A DNA stretch of 64,000 nucleotides from positions 1,275,116 through 1,339,115 of the forward strand of contig NZ_JAUSTJ010000003.1 of assembly GCF_030812785.1 (NCBI RefSeq). Direction: 5' to 3'. Below are positions 41,976-50,885 of this stretch, one piece after another. The position numbers were made by a program, and so were the translations under genes. How positions within the stretch are numbered: the first letter of the stretch is position 1; the number at the start of each line of letters is the position of its first letter. This DNA is from Sphingomonas kyeonggiensis. Its GTDB lineage: Bacteria > Pseudomonadota > Alphaproteobacteria > Sphingomonadales > Sphingomonadaceae. The notes beneath the pieces were generated by a model that ran no database searches, was not told where the DNA came from, and saw nothing but the letters and a program-made list of their open reading frames with translations.

Positions 41976-43621
41976 CCTTGGCTTGTGGTTGCGAGACCCA
42001 GCTCGGCGATCATCGCCTCGCGGATCAGAAATTTCTGGACCTTGCCGGTCACGGTGGTGGGGAAGGCGTCGACGAAGCGGACGTATCGCGGCACCTTGTA
42101 ATGGGCGATGCGGCCCCGGCAGAAGGCGCGGACCTCCTCCTCGTCACCGGTCGAGCCGGCGCGCAGGCGAATCCAGACGCAGAGTTCCTCGCCCATCCGC
42201 GCGTCGGGCACGCCGACCACCGCGACGTCCTCGACCGCGGGATGGCGGTAGAGGAACTCCTCGATCTCGCGCGGATAGATGTTCTCGCCGCCGCGGATCA
42301 CCATGTCCTTCAGCCGGCCGACGATATTGCCATAGCCGGCATCGTCGATCACCGCGAGGTCGCCCGAGTGCATCCAGCCTTCGCTATCGATCACCGCGGC
42401 GGTCTTTTCCGGCTCGTCCCAATAGCCGAGCATCACCGAATAGCCGCGGGTGCAGAGCTCGCCCGGGGTGCCGGCGGGGACGACCTGGCCGTCCTCATCG
42501 ACGATCTTGCATTCGAGGTGCGGCTGGACCCGGCCGATCGATCCGATGCGGCGCTCGAAAGGATCGTCCGCCACGGTCTGGAAGCTGACCGGGCTGGTCT
42601 CCGTCATGCCATAGGCGATGGTGACCTGGGGCATATGCAGCCGGCCGATCACCGCGCGCATCAGCGGCTCGGGGCAGACCGCGCCGGCCATCGCGCCGGT
42701 GCGCAGCGAAGCGAGGTCGAAGCGGTCGAACTCCGGGTGGGCGAGGACGGCGATGAACATGGTCGGCACGCCGTAGAGCGAGGTGCAGCGCTCGCGCTCG
42801 ATGGCGGCGAGGGTCGCGCCGGGATCGAAGCCGGCGGCGGGGTAGACCATCGTCGCGCCGTGGGTGAGGCTGGCGAGATTGCCCATCACCATGCCGAAGC
42901 AATGGTAGAGCGGGACGGGCACGCAGATGCGGTCGCCGGGCTCCAGGCGCTGGGCGAGGCCGACGAAATAGCCGTTGTTGAGGATGTTGCGGTGGCTGAG
43001 CGTCGCGCCCTTGGGCTGGCCGGTGGTGCCGCTGGTGAACTGGATGTTGATCGCGTCGGTGGCGCGCAGCTCGGGGCCGATCGCTGCGAGCATGTGGCGG
43101 CTGGCAGCGTCGGCATGGCCGGCGACCTGGTCGAATGCGATCCAGCCGGGCTGGGTGGCGGCACCGATGCAGAGGATGTGGCGCAGCGCCGGGAGATCGG
43201 GGGCGATCTCGGCGACCATCGCGGCATAGTCGCTGGTCTTGAAGCGATCCACGAACACGAGCGCGGCGAGGCTGACCTTGGCCATGGTGAACGCCGCCTC
43301 GCTGGTGCGATAGGCGGGGTTGATCGTCACCAGGATCAGCCCGGCGCGCGCGGCGGCGAACTGGGTGAGCGTCCATTCGACGCAATTGGGCGCCCAGATG
43401 CCGATCCGCTCGCCGGGTTCGAGCCCGAGCGCAAGCAGGCCGGCGGCAAGGGCGTCGGCCTTTTCCAGCAGCTCGGCGAAGGTCCAGCGTATGTCCTGCT
43501 CGACCGAGACCAAGGCCTCGCGCTCGCCCCAGCGAGCGGCGGCGCGTGCCAGCGCCTCACCGATCGTATGCTCGATCAGCGGTGGCGCGGTGGCGCCTTT
43601 GACCAGGCTGAGGGCAGTCAT
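41972..43621 (-). CDS. Acyl-CoA synthetase (AMP-binding), acid activation
   Basis: A 549-residue cytoplasmic ANL-superfamily ligase. The P-loop FTSGTTGQPKGATLSH is at about residue 190, YGMTETSP is the adenine motif, and GWMHSGDLAVID plus GRLKDMVIRGGENIYP are the hinge. The catalytic Lys is in TVTGKVQKFLIR near the C-terminus. The closest pattern is the FadD3/FadK-like fatty or aromatic acyl-CoA ligase group. Flanked by a tannase-type esterase and glycosidases, it probably activates the organic acid freed by the esterases (cinnamate-type or short/medium-chain). It has ATGA overlaps on both sides. Confidence 0.88.
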   Translation of the reverse strand: MTALSLVKGATAPPLIEHTIGEALARAAARWGEREALVSVEQDIRWTFAELLEKADALAAGLLALGLEPGERIGIWAPNCVEWTLTQFAAARAGLILVTINPAYRTSEAAFTMAKVSLAALVFVDRFKTSDYAAMVAEIAPDLPALRHILCIGAATQPGWIAFDQVAGHADAASRHMLAAIGPELRATDAINIQFTSGTTGQPKGATLSHRNILNNGYFVGLAQRLEPGDRICVPVPLYHCFGMVMGNLASLTHGATMVYPAAGFDPGATLAAIERERCTSLYGVPTMFIAVLAHPEFDRFDLASLRTGAMAGAVCPEPLMRAVIGRLHMPQVTIAYGMTETSPVSFQTVADDPFERRIGSIGRVQPHLECKIVDEDGQVVPAGTPGELCTRGYSVMLGYWDEPEKTAAVIDSEGWMHSGDLAVIDDAGYGNIVGRLKDMVIRGGENIYPREIEEFLYRHPAVEDVAVVGVPDARMGEELCVWIRLRAGSTGDEEEVRAFCRGRIAHYKVPRYVRFVDAFPTTVTGKVQKFLIREAMIAELGLATTSQG

Positions 43622-45222
43622 CGCGGGGCGACGCAGGTGAAGTTGGCGGCGTCGTCGGTCGAGCCCTTGCCGGTCCAGCGCGCGACCTTGGGGAAGGCGC
43701 ACAAGGGGCGGGTGCGGACCGGCTTGGCCGGGAAGCCGAGATAGCCGAACAGGTCGTTGTCGTACTTGGTGGCGATCATCGTCTCGGGCGCCGGGCCGCC
43801 CTGGCGCCATTTGTCGAGCGTGCCGAGCGCGTCGATCACATTGGGACCGGGGCCGGCGAGGCAGTGCGACATGCCGGGGACCATGAACAGGCGGACCGAG
43901 TCCCTGGCGGCCGCGCCGACGCGCTTCTGGACCGCCTGATAATAGTCGATCGTGTTGCCGGGCGCGATCGCGGCGTCGTTCCAGCCATGATAGAGGATCA
44001 GCTTGCCGCCGCGCTTGAGGAACGGGGTGATGTCCGGATTGTCGCTGTCGAGCACCGGGGCGAGGCGGCGGGCGGCCTGATAGTCGCGGGTGAGGTCGAA
44101 CGAGGCGTTCTGCCAGTCCGGGTTCGAATGGACCATGTAGCGGAAGAACTCGCCGGCGAAGATGCCATGCTGCGCCTTGGAACCGGTCAGCCAGGTGTCC
44201 CAGGTGCCGGGCACGCCCTCGGCACCGGGCATGGTGCCGGGGAAGAAGCTGCGGCCCCTGGCGTCGACGGGGCCGCGATAGAGCGCGCGGGCGGCGGTGA
44301 CCTGCGGTGCGGTGAGGCAGGAGGGGCCATCGCCGGCCTTGCACTGGAGTGTGCCGGGATCGAAGCCGCACTGGCGCGGATCGTCGAGCACGCCGTCCTT
44401 CACCCCGTCCTTCGCATCGCACTGGGCGAGTGCGGCGTCCTGGAGCAGCTTGAGCTTGGCGTTGGGGATTGCGCTTTCGGGCCGGGCGAAGACGGCGCGG
44501 TCGTCGGCCATGAAGGCGGTCATCAGCCGGGTCCAGGCATTGGCCGGGGCGCCCGCGATAATCGCGTCATAGTCGTCCGGGTAGCGCTGCGCCTCCATCA
44601 GCGCCTCGCGGCCGCCGTCCGAGCACCCCTGGAAATAGGCCGCCTTGGGGGCGCTGCCGTAATAGGCGTTGATGACGGCCTTGCCGACGCCCGAGGCGAG
44701 GTGATTGGCGCGGTGGCCGAAATCGATGATGCGATCGGGCTCGTTCAGCGCCCATTTGCCGTCGGTATCGGCGGTGCCGACATGGCCCATGTCGGTGCCG
44801 ACCGTGGCATAGCCCTTGGCCAGCGCGCCCTGCATGGTGAGCTGCGGCAGCAGCATCGAGCCGCCATAGCCGCCATTGCCCGCGCCGAGCAGCTTGCCGT
44901 TCCACGCGCCGGCTAGGGGCAGCCACACCTCGACCTTGATCTTTGAGCGCGGCGTCGGGCTCAGCTCGGCATAGACGCGGCAGAAGCCGGCCTGGGCGGG
45001 CAGGCCGGGCGTGCCCTCCTTGGTGTTGACCATGCCGCCCTTGGCGACCTGCTCGGCCTTGACGACCTTGCCGTCGGCCAGCGCGAGGCCGGTGAGCGCG
45101 GTGCAGCTGTCGGCCACCGGATCGGCGGGAGCAAAGGCGGCGACCGGCTCGGGGCTGGTGCCCGAGACGAGCAGCGCGGTGGCGACGGCGCCGAGCGCGC
45201 CGAGATGGGCTATCCGGTTCAT
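43618..45222 (-). CDS. Tannase/feruloyl esterase family protein
   Basis: A 534-residue secreted serine esterase with a signal peptide (LGALGAVATALLVSG region). The nucleophile is in QGCSDGGREA (about residue 200) and the catalytic His in PGMSHCLAGPG. Cys residues beside both form the CS-D-HC disulfide-bridged triad described for this family. The large lid region with DGVKDGVLDDPRQCGF resembles the calcium-binding segment. Family members cleave gallate, ferulate or related aromatic esters, and a few cleave MHET. In this operon it would deacylate a plant-type acylated glycoside. ATGA overlaps on both sides. Confidence 0.9.
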   Translation of the reverse strand: MNRIAHLGALGAVATALLVSGTSPEPVAAFAPADPVADSCTALTGLALADGKVVKAEQVAKGGMVNTKEGTPGLPAQAGFCRVYAELSPTPRSKIKVEVWLPLAGAWNGKLLGAGNGGYGGSMLLPQLTMQGALAKGYATVGTDMGHVGTADTDGKWALNEPDRIIDFGHRANHLASGVGKAVINAYYGSAPKAAYFQGCSDGGREALMEAQRYPDDYDAIIAGAPANAWTRLMTAFMADDRAVFARPESAIPNAKLKLLQDAALAQCDAKDGVKDGVLDDPRQCGFDPGTLQCKAGDGPSCLTAPQVTAARALYRGPVDARGRSFFPGTMPGAEGVPGTWDTWLTGSKAQHGIFAGEFFRYMVHSNPDWQNASFDLTRDYQAARRLAPVLDSDNPDITPFLKRGGKLILYHGWNDAAIAPGNTIDYYQAVQKRVGAAARDSVRLFMVPGMSHCLAGPGPNVIDALGTLDKWRQGGPAPETMIATKYDNDLFGYLGFPAKPVRTRPLCAFPKVARWTGKGSTDDAANFTCVAPR

Positions 45223-46106
45223 TTGTTGAGCAACCCCTTGGCCTGGAACCACTTCTGCGCATGCTCTGGCCAGGCGTCCGATGCCTTGCCGCTCTTGGTG
45301 ATGCCGAAGCCGTGACCGCCCTTGGGGAAGATCACCAGCGTCGCATCGGCGCCTGCCGCCTTCCAGGCATCGACCAGCCGGCCCGCCTCGGGACGGACGA
45401 TCGGATCGTCCTCGGCGACCATGGCGAGCAGCGGCGGGGCCCTGGCGGGCACGGCCAGCGGATCGCCGACCAGGCCGGGATACATGGCGACGATAAAGTC
45501 CGGGCGGCTGGCGGGCTTGGCGCCGAGCACGGTCCACATCGTCACCGCGCCGCCGGCGGAGAAGCCCATCATGCCGACGCGGTCCTGTTTCACCCCGAAC
45601 TTGCCTGCATTGGCGCGGACATAGCGCATCGCTTCCTCGCCATCGGCGGTGGCGAGCGGGCGCAGCGGCACGATCGCCGCCTCAAGCGACTTGAAGTTCA
45701 TCAGGCGTCGGATCAGCACCATGCCGAAATCATCGCCGGTCGGCAGCAGGCGGTAGCGCAGCACGAAGGCGGTGATGCCCATGCTGTTCAGCCATTTGGC
45801 GACGCCGTCGCCTTCATTGCCGATCGAGAGCAGGTGGAAGCCGCCGCCCGGCGCGATGATCACCGCGGTGCCGTTGGCGATCTTCGGATCGGGCCGGAAC
45901 ACGGTGAGCGTCGACTCGGAGACGTTGCGGGTGATGACCCCGTACGGCTTCTTGTCGGCGGTGGTCTCCGCCGCCATCGGGCCCATCGACCCCGGCGCGC
46001 CGTTCGGCCACAGCCGGATCACTTCCTGGGCATGGGCGGTGACGCTGCCGGTGAACAGCGCGAGCAGCGCCAGGATCCGCAAGAGGCTACGCATGGACTT
46101 CCTCAT
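45219..46106 (-). CDS. Secreted alpha/beta-hydrolase (acetyl-xylan-esterase-like)
   Basis: A 295-residue protein with a signal peptide ending near TAHAQE. Alpha/beta-hydrolase motifs: oxyanion segment IIAPGGGFHLLS (about residue 85), nucleophile in GFSAGG (about 184), Asp in AEDDPIV and His in KGGHGFG. The pattern fits small-acyl carbohydrate esterases such as acetylxylan esterase-like BaeA/Axe enzymes. It overlaps the carboxylesterase upstream and the tannase downstream by ATGA, giving three esterases in a row with probably different acyl preferences. Confidence 0.87.
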   Translation of the reverse strand: MRKSMRSLLRILALLALFTGSVTAHAQEVIRLWPNGAPGSMGPMAAETTADKKPYGVITRNVSESTLTVFRPDPKIANGTAVIIAPGGGFHLLSIGNEGDGVAKWLNSMGITAFVLRYRLLPTGDDFGMVLIRRLMNFKSLEAAIVPLRPLATADGEEAMRYVRANAGKFGVKQDRVGMMGFSAGGAVTMWTVLGAKPASRPDFIVAMYPGLVGDPLAVPARAPPLLAMVAEDDPIVRPEAGRLVDAWKAAGADATLVIFPKGGHGFGITKSGKASDAWPEHAQKWFQAKGLLNK

Positions 46107-47581
46107 TTCTTCTTGGCCGCGTCGCGCGCGGTGGCGATCGCCTTGATCTCGGGCGTGCCGGCAGGGGCGGGCGCAGCGCCGTTATTGCTAATCACTAGCA
46201 TCTGGCCGTCCGTCCCAAAGCGCGGCCAGCCGGGGTCGCCGGTCCTGGCGAAACGGACCCAGTGATCGGCGACCAGCTTGGCTGCTGCCATGTCGGCGGG
46301 CGTCGGCGTGCCGCCGGCGGCGGCGAGATTGTCGAACTGATAGGGCACGTCTGTGGCGTGCGAGGCACCGGCCAGCGTGGCGCGCTTCGCCTCGGCGACA
46401 TAGCCGAAGCGATAGAGCCAGGTCGGCGCGTTCGCCACTTGGCGCCGGACGAGCGAGAAGGCAGGCTCGGTGAAGGTGAAGTCGCTCGGGATGTGCCGGT
46501 CATAGGCTTCGGCCGAGCCATAGGCGGCGCGCACATTATCGGCGGCGGCACCGAGCTTCTCGGTCGCCTTGGCGACGAAGCCCTTGAGGAAGGGCGCGGG
46601 GATGAAGCCGAGCTCGTCGCTGTTCGAACCGATCACCATGCGGATGCCGCGCGCCTTGCCGGCGGCGAGCAGCGTGTCGGTGTCGCCGGTGACGATCCGG
46701 CCATCGGCCATCGGACCCGAATATTTGGCTTCGTCCGGATTGAGCAGGCCGATGCCGCCTTGGACCTTGTCGGCCGGCAGCGCACGCAGCGCGGCAAGGT
46801 CGTCGGCGCCCGCGCTCTTCGCAAAGGCCAGGCCCTTGGCTTCACCCGTGGCAATATCGGGCCAGCCGTCACGGCCACCGCCCGAGGCAGCGATCGCCTT
46901 GGCGAACAGCCCCTTGGCGGCGGGCGAGACCATCAGCCGGTTGACCGATTCCCCGCCGGCGGACTCGCCGAAGATCGTGACATTGGCGGGATCGCCGCCG
47001 AAGGACGCGATGTTGCGCTTGACCCATTGCAGCGCGGCGATCTGGTCCATCAGGCCCCAATTGCCATTGGCGCCGGTGCCGGCCTCCTTGCTCAGTGCGG
47101 GATGCGCGAAGAAGCCGAAGCGGCCGAGACGATAGTTCAGCGTGACGACCACGACGCCGCGCGCCGCGAGCCGGGTGCCGTCGAGGATCGCCGAGCTGCC
47201 CGATCCGGTCGAGAAGCCGCCGCCATGGATATAGACCATCACCGCCAGCTTCGCCCCGGCGCGCGGCTGCGGGGTCCAGACGTTGAGGAACAGGCAGTCC
47301 TCGGACATCGGCAGCGTCGTGTTGGCGAGGTCACCCGGCATGCGCGCCTGGACGCAGTCATTGCCATAGCCGGTGGCGTCGCGCGTGCCGGTCCAGGCCG
47401 GCGCGGGCAGCGGCGCATGCCAGCGCAGCGGGCCGACCGGCGCGGCGGCATAAGGAATGCCCTTGAAGCTGGTGACGCCCGATGCGGTGGCGCCGTTCAG
47501 CGTGCCGGCGGGCGCACGGACTTGCTGTGCCTGCGCGGTGCCGGCGAGGAGCAGGGAGAGGGCGATCAGGGAGGATTTCAT
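46103..47581 (-). CDS. Secreted type-B carboxylesterase
   Basis: A 492-residue protein with a signal peptide (MKSSLIALSLLLAGTAQAQ). Carboxylesterase type-B hallmarks: FKGIPYAAAPVGPLRW at the N-terminus, SEDCLFLNVWTP, oxyanion YIHGGGFSTGSG, nucleophile FGESAGGES (about residue 208) and the acid in SNSDELGFIP. The His is probably the one in LAGASHATDVPY. Substrate unknown; by context, an ester substituent of a rhamnoside. ATGA overlaps join it to GH78 upstream and the alpha/beta-hydrolase downstream. Confidence 0.9.
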   Translation of the reverse strand: MKSSLIALSLLLAGTAQAQQVRAPAGTLNGATASGVTSFKGIPYAAAPVGPLRWHAPLPAPAWTGTRDATGYGNDCVQARMPGDLANTTLPMSEDCLFLNVWTPQPRAGAKLAVMVYIHGGGFSTGSGSSAILDGTRLAARGVVVVTLNYRLGRFGFFAHPALSKEAGTGANGNWGLMDQIAALQWVKRNIASFGGDPANVTIFGESAGGESVNRLMVSPAAKGLFAKAIAASGGGRDGWPDIATGEAKGLAFAKSAGADDLAALRALPADKVQGGIGLLNPDEAKYSGPMADGRIVTGDTDTLLAAGKARGIRMVIGSNSDELGFIPAPFLKGFVAKATEKLGAAADNVRAAYGSAEAYDRHIPSDFTFTEPAFSLVRRQVANAPTWLYRFGYVAEAKRATLAGASHATDVPYQFDNLAAAGGTPTPADMAAAKLVADHWVRFARTGDPGWPRFGTDGQMLVISNNGAAPAPAGTPEIKAIATARDAAKKK

Positions 47582-50500
47582 CGATTGCCCTTGGTGACGA
47601 AGGTGAAGCTGCCGGGGCCAGTGGTGTAGATGGTCGCGGCATCGGTCGTGCGGAGCAGGGTGGCGCCCGTGGGGACGGCTTCGAGCGCGCCGAAGCGATT
47701 GGGCACCCAGATCTCGCCACTGGCGTTCATCGGCACGGTGGCGCTGAGCGTCAGGCGGCCATTCTCGACTGTCCAGCCGGCCTTGGCTTCGCCTTGCGGC
47801 GTCGCCATCGTCGCAGCCGCCGAAGCCAGCCCCTGCGGAATCTCGGGGCGGACTAGCACCTGGCGATAGCCCGGCGCACCGGGGCGCAGCCCGGCGAGGC
47901 GCTGGCGCATCCAGTCGGCGATCGAGCCGAAATAATGATGGTCGCGCGAGCGGGCATTGAGGCCCCAGGACTCGAACAGCGTGCCGTTGCCGCTGGTCAG
48001 CCAGAAGCCCCAGCTCGGCTCGTCGGTGCGCGTCGCCAGCCGATAGGCGATATCGGCATGGCCATAGTCGCTGAGCAGATCGAGCAGGTAGCGCGTGCCG
48101 AACACGCCGGCGCGCAGGCCGCGTGCCTCCACGTCCTTGGCCAGCGTATCGGCGACCTTCTGCGCCTGGCCGTCGGGCGCCATGCCGAAGGCGAGCGGCA
48201 GGATGTTCTGCGACTGGGTGGGGCCCTTGGTCGCCCCCTTGTCGTCGAGCGTGCGGTACCAGCCGTTCGCGCCGTCCCAGTAGCGGACATTATAGGCGCG
48301 GCGGATATCGGCGGCGAGCGCGGCGTAGCGCTCCGCATCGGCATGGTTGCCGATCACCGCCGAGGACTTGGCGAGCAGATCGGCCTCATGGAAGAAATAG
48401 GCGGTGGTGATCGCGTCGATCCCGCCATTGCTGGTGGCGAAGATGTCGAGCGGGCCGGGGGCGCTCCATTCGCTCAGGCCCTTGTCGTGGCGATAGTCGG
48501 GCGCCTTGAAGACGGTGGCGGTGTAGTCGACCAGCCGCTTCTGCATCGCGTGCATCCGCGCGAGGATGCGGGTGTCGCCCTGCACCTGGTAGAGTTCCCA
48601 GGGCAGGATCATCGCGGCGACGTCCCAGGGCGTCGACGGCCCCCAGACGAACGACCAGCCGGGCGTTCCCTCATAGCCATACCAGGGCGTGGCTGGGACG
48701 ATCTCGGGCAATTCGCCGCTCGGCGCCTGGGCGTCGGGATAGTCGTTCAGCCACTTGGTCCAGACGCGGGCTATGTCGAGGCTGCGCGCGGCGGCGCCGG
48801 CCGAGGCCTGGGCGTCGCCGGTCCAGCCATTCTTCTCATAGGTCGGCGTATCGGTCTGATAGCCGTGCATGTTGTTCAGGATCGTGCGGATCGCCGCCTG
48901 GTCTATCGCCTCGAGCAGCTTGTTGGCGCTGGTGAAGCTGCCGGTGCGGGCGACGGCGCTGTGCGCGACCTTGCCGGTGAGCGTCGCCAATGTCGGCGTG
49001 CCGGGGAAGCCGCGCAGCTCGACATAGCGGAAGCCGCGATAGCCGAAGCTCGGCTCCCAGCGCTCGCGGCCCTTGCCCGCCAGCGTGTAGCGATCGGTCT
49101 GCAACTGCGCGTCGATCAGGCCCGAGGCGGGGACGACCATGCCGGCATCGTTGATCCGCTCGCTGGCGACGAGCGAGACAGTGGCGCCGCGCGGGCCGGT
49201 GACGTTCAGGCTGGTCCAGCCCGAGAAGATGCGGCCGAAATCATAGACCCAGACGCCGGGCTTGATTTGGGTGAGCGAGACCGGCGCGATCTGATCGACC
49301 GGGGCGATCGGCTCGACATTGGCGGCCTGGAGCACGCCCTTGGGACCCTCGACCGCTTGCGCGGCGGTCCAGCCCTTGGGCGCGAAGCCGGCCTTGTCCC
49401 AGCCCGCCGGGAGCAGCCGCGCGTCGTAGCGCTCGCCGCGATGGACGGAATCGTTGCGGGTCGGGCCCGAGAGGGTCTGCCAGCTCCTGTCGCTGGCGAT
49501 GGTCTGGCGTGTGCCGTCGGCGAAGGTGACTTCGAGCTGCGCCTTGAGCGCGGGCTCGCCGTGCCAGGGCGCCTGGTTGAAATACCATTCGTTGGGGTCG
49601 GTGAGGCCGTACCAGCCGCGGCCGAGCTCGGCGCCGAGGACATTCTGCCCGGCGCGGACGCGGGTGGTGACGTCGTAGCTCTGGTAGAGCACGCGCTTGT
49701 CGTACGCGGTGAAGCCGCTCGCCATCGCGCTTTCGCCGACGGTGCCGCCGTTCAGCACCATGCGCAGCCAGCCGGCGCCGGCGACATAGAGGCGGGCGGC
49801 GGCGATCTTCTTCGCCGGCAGGGTGAAAGCCTTGCGGACGAGCGGGGCGGGGGCTTCGATCGGCAAGACGATGTCGATATTGGGCACGCCCGCGGCGACG
49901 GTGAGCCCGTCGGCCTCGACCGTGCCGCCGACGAACGGGTTGTCGTTTGCCGGGAAGCGCGTGGCGAAGGCCGGGCTGCCGGTGCCGGTCACGCTGACCG
50001 CGTGAATCGTCGCGGCACTGGCCTCGCGCGCGGAGAAGCCGATCGTGCCGTGCGGCTGGCTGGTATCGGTGAGCAGGTCGACCTGCCTGCCGTCGATCGC
50101 GGTGGCGATGCTCGATCCCTTGGCCGTGATCGTCACCTTGTGGCGCACGCCCTTGAGCGTGATACCGGCGAGCGGCACGCGCTTGAGCTCGGTGGTCTTC
50201 ACGCCCGAGCTGCTGCCGCCCGGATAATGGCGGACGCGGGCGATCAGCACCGGGCCGGTCTTCTCCTCGGCAAGCGTCCAGACATAGGCCTCACCATAGG
50301 TCTTGCCGGCGGCGCGGGCGCGGAAGAGCAGGTCGACGGAACTGCCCGTGAGCGTCAGGTCGCTCTCGAAGCGGACGTCGCTCCAGTCATGGTCGCGGCG
50401 CGCCGGGCCGGCGATCCACCTGCCCGACCAGTCGGCGGGGGCCAGCAGGCCCATTTCCCACCAGGCGGGTGCGCTCCAGCCGCTCTCGCGTCCGTCCGCG

Positions 50501-50868
50501 TCCCAGGTCCTGACCTGCCAGGCGTAGCGGGTGCGGGCCTTCAGGGCGGGGCCGGCATAGGCGATCTGGCTGTTGTCGGAAGAGACGACCTTGCCGCTGT
50601 CCCATACCGGCTTGTCCCCGGCGGTGACGCGGATCTGGTAGGCCACCTGGCGCTTCGCCGGCGAATGCCAGCCGAGGCGCGGCGCCGGCTCGTCGATGCC
50701 GAGCGCATTGTCGGCATATTCCACCGTGAGCCCGGTGGGCACGCCGTCCTGCGCCCAGGCGGCCATGGCGGTGAGAAGAGCCATGGCCGCGGCGCCCGAG
50801 ACCAACAGGGTACGGACTGGCCGTGACGAAGGAGTACGCATCGCCAGGGCGGATAACGGGAAAGACAC
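47578..50868 (-). CDS. GH78 alpha-L-rhamnosidase
   Basis: A 1096-residue secreted glycosidase. The N-terminal Ig-like domain (GLTVEYADNALGIDEPAPRL, then VWDSGKVVSSDNSQIAY) and a jelly-roll domain (LYVAGAGWLRMVLNG; LGRGWYG) lead to an (alpha/alpha)6 barrel with GFRYVELRGFPG, TDTPTYEKNGWTGDAQ (catalytic region, about residue 680) and WGFWLTSGNGTLFESW with the general base Glu. This is the full GH78 layout. GTG 50868 is preferred: AAGGAAAGGGG lies about 8 bases upstream, whereas ATG 50841 has no site. It releases terminal L-rhamnose, which the adjacent rha genes consume. It lies 17 bp after the receptor gene. Confidence 0.93.
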   Translation of the reverse strand: MSFPLSALAMRTPSSRPVRTLLVSGAAAMALLTAMAAWAQDGVPTGLTVEYADNALGIDEPAPRLGWHSPAKRQVAYQIRVTAGDKPVWDSGKVVSSDNSQIAYAGPALKARTRYAWQVRTWDADGRESGWSAPAWWEMGLLAPADWSGRWIAGPARRDHDWSDVRFESDLTLTGSSVDLLFRARAAGKTYGEAYVWTLAEEKTGPVLIARVRHYPGGSSSGVKTTELKRVPLAGITLKGVRHKVTITAKGSSIATAIDGRQVDLLTDTSQPHGTIGFSAREASAATIHAVSVTGTGSPAFATRFPANDNPFVGGTVEADGLTVAAGVPNIDIVLPIEAPAPLVRKAFTLPAKKIAAARLYVAGAGWLRMVLNGGTVGESAMASGFTAYDKRVLYQSYDVTTRVRAGQNVLGAELGRGWYGLTDPNEWYFNQAPWHGEPALKAQLEVTFADGTRQTIASDRSWQTLSGPTRNDSVHRGERYDARLLPAGWDKAGFAPKGWTAAQAVEGPKGVLQAANVEPIAPVDQIAPVSLTQIKPGVWVYDFGRIFSGWTSLNVTGPRGATVSLVASERINDAGMVVPASGLIDAQLQTDRYTLAGKGRERWEPSFGYRGFRYVELRGFPGTPTLATLTGKVAHSAVARTGSFTSANKLLEAIDQAAIRTILNNMHGYQTDTPTYEKNGWTGDAQASAGAAARSLDIARVWTKWLNDYPDAQAPSGELPEIVPATPWYGYEGTPGWSFVWGPSTPWDVAAMILPWELYQVQGDTRILARMHAMQKRLVDYTATVFKAPDYRHDKGLSEWSAPGPLDIFATSNGGIDAITTAYFFHEADLLAKSSAVIGNHADAERYAALAADIRRAYNVRYWDGANGWYRTLDDKGATKGPTQSQNILPLAFGMAPDGQAQKVADTLAKDVEARGLRAGVFGTRYLLDLLSDYGHADIAYRLATRTDEPSWGFWLTSGNGTLFESWGLNARSRDHHYFGSIADWMRQRLAGLRPGAPGYRQVLVRPEIPQGLASAAATMATPQGEAKAGWTVENGRLTLSATVPMNASGEIWVPNRFGALEAVPTGATLLRTTDAATIYTTGPGSFTFVTKGNR

Positions 50869-50885
50869 CTGGGGGACCCCTTTCC

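Noticed and set aside
47935..50826. A 963-codon plus-strand open frame over the GH78 gene
   Set aside because: Mirror frame of a well-supported alpha-L-rhamnosidase; no family pattern.
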